The notes: generated by a model from the letters alone, not told the origin. A stretch of DNA of 64,000 bases from Demequina phytophila (GCF_000971135.1 NZ_BBLW01000002.1:372001-436000), one strand, 5' to 3'; positions 42,430-52,247 are shown, numbered from the stretch's first letter. A program made the numbers and translations.

Positions 42430-42887
42430 TCGGTCGCGCCGTGCGCGACGACGGGACGATGCGCGTCCCAGGCGACCACGAAGCCCACCAGCGACGCCCC
42501 GGCGTGGACCAGCACGAGCACCAGCGCGAGCACATAGCCCAGGTGGGCGAGGCCGGCCTCGGGGAAGTCCCGCGCGAGGGCGACGATCGCGCTCACCAGC
42601 TCGACGGCAGCCGCCACGAGCCCCGCTCGCGCGCTGCGCACGGTCGCGTGCCGGCCGGCCGCGACGACGGTGAGCACCACCGCCGTCCCGAACGCCGCGA
42701 ACAGCGCCACGAGCCACGGCATCGCGCCCTCGATGCCCTCCGACGTGCCGAGCCATCCCTGCCCGCGCGCCTCGGAGAAGGCCCGAACACCTTGCGCGGC
42801 CAGCACCCACAGTGCCGCTCCGGCGCCCGCCGCGACCCACGCGAAGGCGCGTACTCCACGCCCGGTGACCGCCGCATCGTCCCCCAT
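42426..42887 (-). CDS. Four-helix integral membrane protein of unknown function
   Basis: A 153-residue protein with four clear hydrophobic segments (about 12-32, 54-75, 83-105 and 113-137) and short charged loops. No family was recognised. A -10 TAACGT (42900-42895) lies 7 bases before the ATG, so the message is probably leaderless. Codons 2-5 contain an exact copy of the dispersed 10-mer, and another lies near the C-terminus. Confidence 0.68.
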   Translation of the reverse strand: MGDDAAVTGRGVRAFAWVAAGAGAALWVLAAQGVRAFSEARGQGWLGTSEGIEGAMPWLVALFAAFGTAVVLTVVAAGRHATVRSARAGLVAAAVELVSAIVALARDFPEAGLAHLGYVLALVLVLVHAGASLVGFVVAWDAHRPVVAHGATD

Positions 42888-42897
42888 AGCAGGGACG

Positions 42898-43749
42898 TTA
42901 CACGTGGTGCCGCCAGGAGTGCTGGGGCTCGTAGCCGAGGAGGCGGCGTGCCTTGTCGATCCCGAGCAGCGTCTCGTGCTCCGCGAGCTCCTTGACAACG
43001 GGAACGCCGGGGAACTCGGCGGCCGCAAGGTCGGCGGAGGAGCGAGACATCACCGTGTCGGCGTTGGCGACGATGAAGCGGTCGAAGCCGCGGGGCTCGT
43101 AGTCGAGCGCGCGCACCACCGCCTGGGCGCCGTCGCGCCCGTCGATGTAGCCCCACAGGTTCCAGCGGCGCAGAGTCGGATCCGCGTCGAATGCCGGGAA
43201 CGCGGCGTAGTCCTCGACGTCCATGACGTTGGAGAAGCGCAGCGCGATGATCTTGAGCGCCGGGTCCCACCGGCACAGCTGGATCGCCATCTGCTCCTCG
43301 AGGTGCTTCACGAGGGAGTAGTTCGACTCGGGGCGGGCGTCGTACTCCTCGTCGACGGGGATGTACGGCGGGGGAGTCTCGAACGGCAGGCCCAGCACCG
43401 TCTCGGAGGAGGCGTAGACGACGTTCGTGATGCCTGCGCGGCGGGCGCCCTGGAAGACGTTGAACGTCGCGAGCATGTTGTTCTGGAACGTCGCCGTGTC
43501 CGTCATCTGGCCCGGCGCGGGGATCGCCGCGAGGTGGACCACCGCGTCGACGTCGCCGTAGCGGTCCTGGACGCCGAACATCGCGTCCATCGCCTGGCCC
43601 GCATCGGCGAGGTCGATGCGCGTGTAGTCCATCGCGGGGGCGATCGGCTTGGCGTCGAGCCGGTGGACCTGGTGGCCGTCCTCGCGCAGGCGCGCGACCA
43701 CGTGGAGGCCCAGCTTGCCCTCGGAGCCGGTGACGATGATGGAGGACAT
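42898..43749 (-). CDS. NAD-dependent epimerase/dehydratase (extended SDR)
   Basis: A 283-residue sugar-nucleotide-type enzyme. The NAD motif is VTGSEGKLG (6-14), the serine region VVYASSETVLG, and the YxxxK motif YSLVK. LRFSNVMD and the C-terminal LLGYEPQHSWR are typical. Sequence style recalls uronate dehydrogenase-like and GDP-sugar epimerase-like members, but the substrate is unclear. It begins 2 bases after the panB stop, so it shares the panB transcript without obvious metabolic link. Confidence 0.82.
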   Translation of the reverse strand: MSSIIVTGSEGKLGLHVVARLREDGHQVHRLDAKPIAPAMDYTRIDLADAGQAMDAMFGVQDRYGDVDAVVHLAAIPAPGQMTDTATFQNNMLATFNVFQGARRAGITNVVYASSETVLGLPFETPPPYIPVDEEYDARPESNYSLVKHLEEQMAIQLCRWDPALKIIALRFSNVMDVEDYAAFPAFDADPTLRRWNLWGYIDGRDGAQAVVRALDYEPRGFDRFIVANADTVMSRSSADLAAAEFPGVPVVKELAEHETLLGIDKARRLLGYEPQHSWRHHV

Positions 43750-43751
43750 CT

Positions 43752-44558
43752 TCAGCTCTCGAACGTGTGCTCGGCGGCGGGGAAGGTCACGGCCTTGACC
43801 TCGTCGACGTAGGCGGCGGAGGCGTCGATCATCGCCTGGCCCACGGCGCCGAACTGCTTGGAGAAGCGGGGGTGCCACTCGCCCACGCCTGCCATGTCGA
43901 GCCAGACGAGCACCTGGCCGTCCGTGTCGGGGCCCGCGCCGATCCCGATGGTGGGGATGTCGAGTGCCTCGGTGACGGCCTTCGCGGCGGGCGCGATCAC
44001 CATCTCGAGCACCACCGCGAACGCGCCGGCCTCCTGGAGGGCGAGCGCGTCGGCCACGAGCTCCTCGATGCCGTGCTCGCCGCGGCCCTGGATGCGGCGG
44101 CCGCCCAGCGCGTTCTCGCTCTGGGGCGTGAAGCCCAGGTGGCCGCAGAACGGGATGCCGGCGTCCGTCACGGCCTTGACCTGGCGGGCGATGCGGCGGC
44201 CGCCCTCGAACTTGATGGCCTGCGCGCCCGAGAGCTTCATCATGCGGATCGAGGACTCGACCGCCTGCTCGGGGGAGACCTCGTACGAGCCGAACGGCAG
44301 GTCCGCGACCACGAACGCGTGCTCGGCGCCGCGGGCGACGGCGCGGGCGAACGGGATCATCTCGTCGAGGGTGAGCGGGACGGTCGACTCCATGCCGAGC
44401 ATGTTGTCGCCCAGGGAGTCCCCGACCAGGAGCATGTCCGCGCCGCCGGCGTCGAACGCGCGCGCGGTGGGGAAGTCGTAGGCGGTGAGCATGGCGATCT
44501 TCTCGCCGCGCTGCTTCATCTCCTTGAAGTGGTGGATCCGGACCTTCTTGCGAGTCAT
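43752..44558 (-). CDS. panB: 3-methyl-2-oxobutanoate hydroxymethyltransferase
   Basis: A 268-residue TIM-barrel enzyme of pantothenate synthesis. It carries the family blocks MLTAYDFPTARAFD, LVGDSLGDNMLGMESTVPLTLDEM, AIKFEGG and GIPFCGHLGFTPQS, with the metal-binding aspartates of VGDS and VADLPFGSY. It adds a hydroxymethyl group from methylene-tetrahydrofolate to 2-ketoisovalerate. It lies between nadE and an epimerase gene on the minus strand. Confidence 0.95.
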   Translation of the reverse strand: MTRKKVRIHHFKEMKQRGEKIAMLTAYDFPTARAFDAGGADMLLVGDSLGDNMLGMESTVPLTLDEMIPFARAVARGAEHAFVVADLPFGSYEVSPEQAVESSIRMMKLSGAQAIKFEGGRRIARQVKAVTDAGIPFCGHLGFTPQSENALGGRRIQGRGEHGIEELVADALALQEAGAFAVVLEMVIAPAAKAVTEALDIPTIGIGAGPDTDGQVLVWLDMAGVGEWHPRFSKQFGAVGQAMIDASAAYVDEVKAVTFPAAEHTFES

Positions 44559-44585
44559 GGCTTCACCTTCTCACGAGGTACCGGG

Positions 44586-46226
44586 TCAGACCTCGCGCCA
44601 GCGGGACGTGATGGGGAGGCGGCGGTCGCGACCGAATGCCAGGGCCGTCACCTTGGGGCCCGGCGGGTACTGGCGACGCTTCCACTCGGCGCGGTCGACC
44701 AGGGACAGCACCTTGTCGACCACGGCCGGGTCGAAGCCGCGTGCCAGCAGCTCCTCGCGGCCCTCGGCGTGCTCGACGTACGCGTCGAGGACCTCGTCGA
44801 GCAGCTCGTAGGGAGGCAGGGAGTCCTGGTCCGTCTGGCCGGGTCGCAGCTCCGCGGACGGCGGCTTGGTGATCGAGCTCTCCGGGATGGGCGCGACCTC
44901 GCCGCGCGACTCCGCGTACGCGTTGCGCCAGCGCGCGAGCTGCCACACGCGCGTCTTGTCGAGGTCCTTGAGCGGCGCGAAGCCGCCGATCGACCCCGCG
45001 TCGTAGATGGTGGCGTATCCCGTCGCGAGCTCCGACTTGTTGCCCGGCGCGATCACCAGGTGGCCCTCGCGGTTGGAGATGCCCATGAGGATGACGCCGC
45101 GCAGGCGCGCCTGGAGGTTCTCCTCGGCGACGCCGGTGAGCGCGAGCTGGTCCTGGAACGCGCCGACGAGCCGAGCGATGGGTTCCACCCGGTAGTCCGC
45201 GCCGATGCGCTTGGCGAGGTCCGCCGCATCGTCCTTCGAGTGATCCGAGGAGAACTCGGACGGCATGGACACGCCCACGACGTTCTCGCCGCCGATCGCG
45301 TCCGCCGCGATCGCGGCGGTGAGCGCGGAGTCGATGCCGCCGGACATGCCGAGGATCACGGAGCGGAAGCCGTTCTTCAGGACGTAGTCGCGCAGGCCGG
45401 TGACGCAGGCCCAGTAGGCCTGCTCGTCGGCGGACTCGTGCGGGGCGAGGCCCGCGACCGGCGCATCGTCCCCGACCGGGGGCACGTCCCACACCATCAG
45501 GGCGTCGGTGAAGCCCGGCGCGGCCGCCACGATCTCGCCCGTCGCGGACACGATGAACGAGTGACCGTCGAACACGAGGTCGTCCTGCCCACCCCACAGG
45601 TTGACGTACGCCACCGGCGCACCCACCTCGGCGGCCCTCCTCGCGGCGAGCTCGACGCGGGTGTGGCCCTTGCCCTCCTCGAACGGCGACCCGTTGAGCA
45701 CCAGCAGGACGCGCAGGCCCTGGTCCGCGAGCTGGGCGACGGTGCCGCCGTCCTGCCAGATGTCCTCGCAGATCGCTACGCCCACGGGGGACGATGCCAC
45801 CGTCACCACGCAGGGGTCCTCGCCTGCCGCGAAGATGCGGCGCTCGTCGAACACGCCGTAGTTGGGCAGGTGGTGCTTGTTGTAGCGCGCCTGGACCGCG
45901 CCGCCGGAGAGCACCACGGCCTGGTTGAAGGGGCGGCCCGCGCGGGAGACGCCGAGGGTGCCGAGCACCGCCGTGAGGTCGCCCAGGCCCTCCGCGGCGA
46001 GCGTCGCGGCGATCTCCTCGACGGAGCGCGCGGCGGCACGCTGGAAGCTCTCCCGCAGCGCGAGGTCCTCGATGGGGTATCCCGTGGTGGTCATCTCGGG
46101 GAACACCACGACATGCGCTCCGAGCGCCGCCGCCGCGCGGCAGCGGTCGAGGATCAGCGCGGCGTTACCAGCGATGTCGCCCACGCAGGTGTTGATCTGG
46201 GCGAGGGCGATGCGGAGGTCGGACAT
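44586..46226 (-). CDS. nadE: Glutamine-dependent NAD+ synthetase
   Basis: A 546-residue two-domain enzyme. The N-terminal nitrilase domain has the triad E44 (FPEMTTTGYP), K117 (RYNKHHLPNYG) and C153 (AICEDIWQDG) and produces ammonia from glutamine. The C-terminal ATP-pyrophosphatase domain has GMSGGIDSALT (SGGIDS 295-300). It amidates nicotinic acid adenine dinucleotide. A -10 TACGCT (46238-46233) 6 bases before the ATG indicates a leaderless transcript. It is divergent from glnA2. Confidence 0.95.
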   Translation of the reverse strand: MSDLRIALAQINTCVGDIAGNAALILDRCRAAAALGAHVVVFPEMTTTGYPIEDLALRESFQRAAARSVEEIAATLAAEGLGDLTAVLGTLGVSRAGRPFNQAVVLSGGAVQARYNKHHLPNYGVFDERRIFAAGEDPCVVTVASSPVGVAICEDIWQDGGTVAQLADQGLRVLLVLNGSPFEEGKGHTRVELAARRAAEVGAPVAYVNLWGGQDDLVFDGHSFIVSATGEIVAAAPGFTDALMVWDVPPVGDDAPVAGLAPHESADEQAYWACVTGLRDYVLKNGFRSVILGMSGGIDSALTAAIAADAIGGENVVGVSMPSEFSSDHSKDDAADLAKRIGADYRVEPIARLVGAFQDQLALTGVAEENLQARLRGVILMGISNREGHLVIAPGNKSELATGYATIYDAGSIGGFAPLKDLDKTRVWQLARWRNAYAESRGEVAPIPESSITKPPSAELRPGQTDQDSLPPYELLDEVLDAYVEHAEGREELLARGFDPAVVDKVLSLVDRAEWKRRQYPPGPKVTALAFGRDRRLPITSRWREV

Positions 46227-46300
46227 GGGTCAAGCGTAGGGCGCGCGGCGCGCCCGACCGGGACACACGTTCGTCACACGGATGGGGCAAGATGGGCGCC

Positions 46301-47635
46301 ATGGACAAGCAGCAGGAATTCGTGCTCCGCACCGTCGAGGAGCGTGACATCCGCTTCATCAGGCTCTGGTTCACCGACGTGCTGGGGATCCTCAAGTCGG
46401 TGGCGATCGCGCCGGCGGAGCTCGAGAACGCGTTCGCCGAGGGCATCGGCTTCGACGGGTCGGCCGTCGAGGGCCTCACCCGCGTGTACGAGGCGGACAT
46501 GGTCGCGAAGCCGGACCCGGCGACGTTCCAGATCCTGCCGTGGCGCGGCGAGCGCCAGGGCGCGGCGCGCATGTTCTGCGACATCTTCACGCCGGACGGC
46601 GAGCCCGCGCTGTCGGACCCGCGCCAGGTGCTCAAGCGCACGCTCGACAAGGCGTCCGCGCAGGGGTTCAGCTTCTACACCCACCCCGAGATCGAGTTCT
46701 ACCTGTTCAAGCAGTTCGAGCGCGGCCAGCAGCCCGTGCCCGTGGACCGCGCCGGGTACTTCGACAACGTGCCCCGCGGCACCGCGCACAACTTCCGCCG
46801 CGAGGCGATCACCATGCTCGAGAACATGGGCATCTCGGTGGAGTTCAGCCACCACGAGGCCGGCCCGGGTCAGAACGAGATCGACCTGCGGTACGCGGAC
46901 GCGCTCACCACCGCGGACAACGTCATGACGTTCCGCACGGTCATCAAGGAGGTCGCGCTCGAGCAGGGCGTGTTCGCCTCCTTCATGCCCAAGCCGTTGT
47001 TCGAGTCCCCGGGCTCCGGCATGCACACGCACCTCAGCCTGTTCGAGGGGGACCGCAATGCGTTCTTCGAGGCGGGTGCGGACCACGGGCTGTCGCTGGT
47101 CGCGCGTCAGTTCATGGCGGGTCTCCTGCGCCACGCGCCGGAGATCACGGCGATCACCAACCAGTACGTCAACTCGTACAAGCGGCTGTGGGGCGGCGCC
47201 GAGGCGCCGTCGTACGTGTGCTGGGGCTCGAACAACCGCTCCGCGCTGGTCCGAGTCCCGCTGCACAAGCCGGGCAAGGGCCAGTCGACCCGCGTCGAGT
47301 ACCGCGCGATGGACTCGGCCGCGAACCCTTACCTCGCGTTCGCGGTGCTGCTCGCGGCCGGCATGAAGGGCATCGAGGAGGGTCTCGAGCTGCCCGAGGG
47401 CGCGGAGGACGACGTCTGGGAGCTGTCCAACGCGGAGCGTCGGGCCATGGGCTTCGAGCCGCTGCCGACGTCGCTCGCGGAGGCCATCGCGGAGATGGAG
47501 CGCTCGGAGCTGGTCGCGGAGACGCTGGGTGAGCGCGTGTTCGACTTCGTGCTCCGCAACAAGCGTGCCGAGTGGGAGGCGTACCGCGCCCAGGTCACAC
47601 CGTACGAGCTCGACACCTACCTCTCCGTCCTCTAG
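46301..47635 (+). CDS. glnA2: Type I glutamine synthetase, GlnA2 class
   Basis: A 444-residue enzyme starting MDKQQEFVLRTVEERD, the standard start of actinobacterial GlnA2. Catalytic blocks are THPEIEFYLF, EFSHHEAGPGQNEIDLRY, PGSGMHTHLSLF and NPYLAFAVLLAAG. The adenylylation tyrosine of GlnA1-type enzymes (NLYDLP) is replaced by VWELSNAERRAMG, so this enzyme is probably not a GlnE target. A -10 CAAGAT lies 7 bases before this ATG; an ATG at 46292 would overlap it. Confidence 0.93.
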   Translation: MDKQQEFVLRTVEERDIRFIRLWFTDVLGILKSVAIAPAELENAFAEGIGFDGSAVEGLTRVYEADMVAKPDPATFQILPWRGERQGAARMFCDIFTPDGEPALSDPRQVLKRTLDKASAQGFSFYTHPEIEFYLFKQFERGQQPVPVDRAGYFDNVPRGTAHNFRREAITMLENMGISVEFSHHEAGPGQNEIDLRYADALTTADNVMTFRTVIKEVALEQGVFASFMPKPLFESPGSGMHTHLSLFEGDRNAFFEAGADHGLSLVARQFMAGLLRHAPEITAITNQYVNSYKRLWGGAEAPSYVCWGSNNRSALVRVPLHKPGKGQSTRVEYRAMDSAANPYLAFAVLLAAGMKGIEEGLELPEGAEDDVWELSNAERRAMGFEPLPTSLAEAIAEMERSELVAETLGERVFDFVLRNKRAEWEAYRAQVTPYELDTYLSVL

Positions 47636-47645
47636 GGGAGGCGCG

Positions 47646-50645
47646 TTGAGCGCACGCGAGGTCTCCTTCACCACGCTGCTGCGGCGCGCGGGTGCGGCCG
47701 ACCCCGCCCGTGCCGCCGGCCTGGTCGAGGAGATCCAGACCGCGGCGGGTGTCACGCTCGAGGACCCGGCCACGCTGGTCTCCTACCTGGCGGATCCCGA
47801 CGCGGGCCTGCTGCAGCTGCTGCGCCTGGTCGAGTCCGCGCGCGACGCGGGTCACCTCGAGACGCTGCGCCGGCTCGCGACCATGCGTGCCGGCGCCAAG
47901 CTGGGCGTGCTGCTGGGCGGGTCGCTCGCGCTGGGCGACTTCCTCATCCGACATCCCGAGTTCATCGCGGACTTCACCGAGTGGCCCGAGGACGAGCCGT
48001 TCTCGGTGGTCGACGTCCGCGCCGTCCTCCTCGAAGCGGTGGGTGCGGATCCGGCGGACGATGCCCCGGTCGCCGCCATCGGCGGCGCCGAGGGCATCGC
48101 GGCGATGAGGGTGGCGTACAGGCGCGCGCTGATGAGGGTCGCGGCGGAGGACCTCTACACGGACGCGGCGCCGACACTGATGCCGGCGGTCGGGGCGGCG
48201 CTCGCGGACCTCGCGGGGGCCGCGCTCGAGGCCGGCCTCGCGATCGCGCGCCACGACCAGCCCGACCACGCCGCGACCCGCCTCGCGATCATCGCGATGG
48301 GCAAGTGCGGCGCGCGCGAGCTCAACTACGTGTCGGACGTCGACGTGATCTATGTCGCCGAGCCCGCCGAGGGCGTCGAGGACGCCCGCTCGCTCCAGGT
48401 GGCGACGCGTCTCGCCGTCGCGGCGGCGAAGGCATGCGGCGGGATGGGCGTCGAGCCGGCGCTGTGGGAGGTGGACCCGAACCTGCGTCCCGAGGGGCGG
48501 GACGGTCCGCTCGTACGGAACCTGGCCTCGCATCGTGCCTACTACGACCGGTGGGCGGAGACCTGGGAGTTCCAGGCGCTGCTCAAGGCGCGCCCGGTTG
48601 CCGGCGATCCCGCGCTCGGGGCGGCTTACGTCGACGCGCTGTGGCCCTTGGTGTGGAGCGCCGTCGAGCGGCCCGGATTCGTCGAGTCCGCGCAGGCGAT
48701 GCGCCGCCGCGTCGAGCAGCACGTGCCCGCTGCGGAGGCCGACCGTCAGATCAAGCTGGGCCCGGGCGGGCTGCGCGACGTCGAGTTCACCATCCAGCTG
48801 CTGCAGCTGGTGCACGGCCGCTCCGACGAGTCGTTGCGGGTGCGCGGCACGCTCGACGCGCTCGCACGGCTGCGCACCGCCGGATACGTGGGCCGGCCGC
48901 AGGCGGCCACCATGGACCGTTCGTACCGGCAGTTGCGCGTGTGGGAGCACCGGTTGCAGCTGCGCAAGCTCACACGGACGCACCTCATGCCCGACGACGA
49001 CCAGGCGCGTCGCGTGCTCGCGCGCGCGTCCGGCTTCGCGACGGTCGGGTACATGGACGAGGTGTGGACGGACATCCGCCGCGACGTGCGCGCGATGCAC
49101 CTCGAGATGTTCTACCGGCCCATCCTCCCCGTCGTCGCGCGCCTCAGCGCGGACGAGGCGAGCCTCGGCGACGCGGCGGCCAAGGCGCGCCTCGCGGCCG
49201 TGGGCTACGTGGACCCGGCCGGTGCGTACCGGCACATCCAGGCGCTGACCGAGGGCGTGTCGCGCTCCGCGGCCATCCAGCGGCAGCTCATGCCCGCGAT
49301 GATCGGCTGGTTCGCGCAGGGCGCCGACCCGGACGCCGGGCTGCTCGCCTTCCGGCAGCTCTCCGAGCAGCTGTCGCGCACGCAGTGGTATCTCAAGCTG
49401 CTGCGCGACTCGGGGACCGCGGCGGAGCGGCTCGCGCGGCTCTTGTCGACGTCGGCATATGTCTCCAAGGCGCTGCTGGCCTCGGGCGAGGCGGTGACCT
49501 GGCTCGACCGCGACGAGGACCTGGCGCCCCGCGACTACGCCCGGCTGTGGGGCGAGGCGGACGCCGTGCTGCGCCGCTCCAACGACCCGCCGCAGGCGAT
49601 CACCGCGCTGCGGGGCCTGCGGCGACGCGAGCTGTCCCGCGTGGCCGCCGCTGACGTGCTGGGCATGATCAACGCGTCCCGGGCCGCCGTGGCCGTGTCT
49701 CACAGCGCGGACATGCTCATCGAGGGGGCGCTGCGCATCGCGCGTCACACCGTGTGCGAGGCGCGAGGGTTGTCCGAGCTGCCCATCAGGTTCGCGGTCA
49801 TCGCGATGGGCCGCTACGGCGGTCTCGAGATGGGCTACCAGTCGGACGCGGACGTGCAGTTCGTGTGGGACGGCGATGCGCCCGACGGGCAGGCGATCGC
49901 GGTCGCGCTCGCCCAGGAGCTGCGGTCGCTGCTGCAGAAGGTCGGGCCGCAGCCGCCTCTGGCGATCGACGCCGACCTGCGTCCGGAGGGCCGCAACGGG
50001 CCGCTCGCCCGCTCGCTCGCCTCGTGCCGCGAGTACTACGGGCGCTGGTCCGACGCGTGGGAGGCGCAGGCGCTGCTGCGCGCGCGTCCGTGCGCGGGTG
50101 ATGTCGAGCTCCGCGAGGCTTTCGTGGAGATGATCGACCGGGTCCGCTATCCGGAGGTGCTGCCGGCGGGCGCGCTTAAGCAGATGCGCCTGCTCAAGGC
50201 GCGCATGGAGGCCGAGCGGCTGCCGCGCGGGATCGACCCGCGTCGGCACCTCAAGCTGGGGCCCGGCGGGCTGTCGGACGTCGAGTGGGTGGTGCAGCTC
50301 ACCCAGCTGCGCCACGGCCGCCGGTACCCGGAGCTGCGCACCACCGTCACCCTCGACGCGCTGGCCGCCGCCGCCGAGCTTGACCTCATCGCGCGGCCCG
50401 ACGCGACCATGTTGCGGTCCGCGTGGGTGCTCGCGACGGACCTGCGTGGGGCTCTCGCGCTGCGCGGCAACGCGAAGGACACGGACGTGCTGCCCGCCGA
50501 CATCCGCGAGCTCGGGGTGCTTGCCGAGATCCTGGGCACGTCGCTCACGGGTTCCCAGCTCGACGAGAAGTACTCGCGCAACTCGCGCCGCGCCCGCGGC
50601 GTGACCGAGCGGCTGTTCTTCGGGTGGGAGGAGGACTCCCGATGA
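47646..50645 (+). CDS. glnE: Glutamine synthetase adenylyltransferase/deadenylylase
   Basis: A 999-residue enzyme with two nucleotidyltransferase halves. The N-terminal half has LAIIAMGKCGARELNYVSDVDVIYV (about 214-238, deadenylylase) and the C-terminal half has FAVIAMGRYGGLEMGYQSDADVQFV (about 715-739, adenylylase). Each is followed by a helical domain (LGPGGLRDVEFTIQLLQL; LGPGGLSDVEWVVQLTQL). The start is a TTG with GGGGAGG 4 bases before it; no better start fits the conserved N-terminus. It adjusts glutamine synthetase activity to nitrogen supply and follows glnA2 as in mycobacteria. Confidence 0.95.
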   Translation: MSAREVSFTTLLRRAGAADPARAAGLVEEIQTAAGVTLEDPATLVSYLADPDAGLLQLLRLVESARDAGHLETLRRLATMRAGAKLGVLLGGSLALGDFLIRHPEFIADFTEWPEDEPFSVVDVRAVLLEAVGADPADDAPVAAIGGAEGIAAMRVAYRRALMRVAAEDLYTDAAPTLMPAVGAALADLAGAALEAGLAIARHDQPDHAATRLAIIAMGKCGARELNYVSDVDVIYVAEPAEGVEDARSLQVATRLAVAAAKACGGMGVEPALWEVDPNLRPEGRDGPLVRNLASHRAYYDRWAETWEFQALLKARPVAGDPALGAAYVDALWPLVWSAVERPGFVESAQAMRRRVEQHVPAAEADRQIKLGPGGLRDVEFTIQLLQLVHGRSDESLRVRGTLDALARLRTAGYVGRPQAATMDRSYRQLRVWEHRLQLRKLTRTHLMPDDDQARRVLARASGFATVGYMDEVWTDIRRDVRAMHLEMFYRPILPVVARLSADEASLGDAAAKARLAAVGYVDPAGAYRHIQALTEGVSRSAAIQRQLMPAMIGWFAQGADPDAGLLAFRQLSEQLSRTQWYLKLLRDSGTAAERLARLLSTSAYVSKALLASGEAVTWLDRDEDLAPRDYARLWGEADAVLRRSNDPPQAITALRGLRRRELSRVAAADVLGMINASRAAVAVSHSADMLIEGALRIARHTVCEARGLSELPIRFAVIAMGRYGGLEMGYQSDADVQFVWDGDAPDGQAIAVALAQELRSLLQKVGPQPPLAIDADLRPEGRNGPLARSLASCREYYGRWSDAWEAQALLRARPCAGDVELREAFVEMIDRVRYPEVLPAGALKQMRLLKARMEAERLPRGIDPRRHLKLGPGGLSDVEWVVQLTQLRHGRRYPELRTTVTLDALAAAAELDLIARPDATMLRSAWVLATDLRGALALRGNAKDTDVLPADIRELGVLAEILGTSLTGSQLDEKYSRNSRRARGVTERLFFGWEEDSR

Positions 50646-51520
50646 GGGCTCTGCGAACCGTGCTCTCGGCGCTGCTCATCCTGGTGGGCGCGTCCCTGAT
50701 CGCCGCGTGGGCGGTGAGCGGCGTGGTGGTGCGCGCGGTCGAGGACGGCACCGCGGTCCACGCGATCGCGGAGCGCGCGCTCGAGGACCAGGCGATCGTC
50801 GACGCGATCGGTACGGCGATCGCGGACGCCACGCTCGACGCCCTTGCCGAGGCCGGCTACGACCTCGGATTCCTCGGCCTCGACGACGTGGTGCGGGGCG
50901 CCATCGAGAATGCGGCCCGCTCGGACGACTTCGCCGACGCCCTGCTCGCGCAGGTGGACGATGCACGGGCGCAGTTCTCCTCCCACGTCACCGAGGAGGA
51001 GCGAGCGCCCGCGCCGCTCGTCATCGAGGTCGACCCGTCGCAGTACGTGAACGCGAGGATCGACGACATCCCGGTGGTGGGGGAGCGGGCGCCCGACGTC
51101 GCCCTCCAGCCGGTGCCGGTCGAGGTGATGAGCGCGTCGGACTTCGAGGACGTGCGGACCGGGTACCGCGCCGTCGAGACCGCGGCGCAGTGGGCGTTGT
51201 GGGCCGGCCTCGCCGCGATCGCGCTCGGGCTGGTGGTCACGCACCGGACCCGATGGTTCATGGTGAAGGCCGGCGCCGCCGTGGCGGTGGTCGCGGGCGG
51301 ACTGTGGCTGGTGCTGCGGTGGTGGGGGGTCGACGCGATCGTCGCCACGCTCCCCGGTGGCGCGGACGGGAGCGCCGGGACCGCATTTGCGCGCATCGTC
51401 ACGGAGGACACGGTGGCGGCGCTGTCCGAGAGGCTCGGCGTGATCGCGGCGGTCGGGTTCGCCGTCGCGGCGGTGTTCCTGGTGGTCGCGCTGCTGACGC
51501 GGCCGCGCGCAGCCGCGTGA
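50642..51520 (+). CDS. Membrane protein of unknown function, ATGA-coupled to glnE
   Basis: A 292-residue protein with one N-terminal hydrophobic segment (about 5-30), an external acidic region of ~150 residues, and three hydrophobic segments near the C-terminus (about 178-195, 203-225 and 255-285). It starts in the ATGA overlap with glnE. The external part (AIAERALEDQAIVDAIGTAIADA) resembles the extracellular domain of small actinobacterial integral proteins without assigned function. No catalytic motif is seen. Confidence 0.72.
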   Translation: MRALRTVLSALLILVGASLIAAWAVSGVVVRAVEDGTAVHAIAERALEDQAIVDAIGTAIADATLDALAEAGYDLGFLGLDDVVRGAIENAARSDDFADALLAQVDDARAQFSSHVTEEERAPAPLVIEVDPSQYVNARIDDIPVVGERAPDVALQPVPVEVMSASDFEDVRTGYRAVETAAQWALWAGLAAIALGLVVTHRTRWFMVKAGAAVAVVAGGLWLVLRWWGVDAIVATLPGGADGSAGTAFARIVTEDTVAALSERLGVIAAVGFAVAAVFLVVALLTRPRAAA

Positions 51521-51561
51521 GCAGGTCGCTCACCGCCTCGTGAGCGGGCCCTCGCCACCCC

Positions 51562-51590
51562 TTGACGGAGTTAACAGTGTTAACTAGCGT
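51562..51590 (+). promoter_or_regulatory. TetR-gene promoter with GTTAAC operator in the spacer
   Basis: A -35 TTGACG (51562-51567) and a -10 TAGCGT (51585-51590) are exactly 17 bases apart. The palindrome AGTTAACA, G, TGTTAACT (51569-51585) fills the spacer. The ATG follows the -10 by 6 bases. This is a textbook autorepressed, leaderless promoter. Confidence 0.8.
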
Positions 51591-51596
51591 GGCGGT

Positions 51597-52193
51597 ATGG
51601 CCGTCGGCGTGCGCGAGCAGATCCTGGGGGCTGCGACGCGCCTGTTCGAGGAGCGCGGCGTGGACGGCTTCTCCATGAGGCAGATCGCCGCCGAGATCGG
51701 CTATTCCGCGACCACGATCTACCACCACTTCGACGACAAGGACGCGTTGATGCTCGCCGTCTGCGAGGACGGCTTCCGCGGCTTCGAGCGCGAGCTGGGC
51801 GCGGCCGTCGCCGGTGCGCCGGATGCCCCCGCCGCGCTCCGGGCGGCATGCGCCGCCTACGTCGACTGGGCGCTCGACCATCCGCTCCACTACGAGGTCA
51901 TGTTCATCCGGCCGCGCGCGTGGGCGATCGGGTCGAACGTGCCCGACCGCGCCGATGGCGGCCGCGCCGATCCGCCCTCGTTCCAGGGGCTGATCGACCT
52001 CGCCGGCTGGGCGGCGCAGGCCGGGGCCGTGCGCGGCGAGGCGCGCGAGGTCGCCGCCCTGCTGTGGTCCGCCATCCACGGGCCCACGTCCCTGTCGATC
52101 AGCATGTCCGACCAGATCCAGGGCCTCGACCGTGAGGCCACTCGTCGCCGCGCCGCGGCGCTCATCGAGGCGGTGCTCGCCTCGCTCGCCTGA
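51597..52193 (+). CDS. TetR-family regulator
   Basis: A 198-residue repressor. The helix-turn-helix reads EQILGAATRLFEERGVDGFSMRQIAAEIGYSATTIYHHFDDKDAL, followed by a ligand-binding helical domain with a C-terminal TetR_C_33-like block (WSAIHGPTSLSIS). Matching GTTAAC palindromes in its own promoter and before the next gene indicate that it controls itself and the epimerase. The start ATG lies directly behind its -10 box. Confidence 0.9.
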   Translation: MAVGVREQILGAATRLFEERGVDGFSMRQIAAEIGYSATTIYHHFDDKDALMLAVCEDGFRGFERELGAAVAGAPDAPAALRAACAAYVDWALDHPLHYEVMFIRPRAWAIGSNVPDRADGGRADPPSFQGLIDLAGWAAQAGAVRGEAREVAALLWSAIHGPTSLSISMSDQIQGLDREATRRRAAALIEAVLASLA

Positions 52194-52247
52194 TCCCCGG
52201 ATCGGGCGTCACCCCTCCCGCCTGCTCAGCCGACGCATCGTCCCGAA

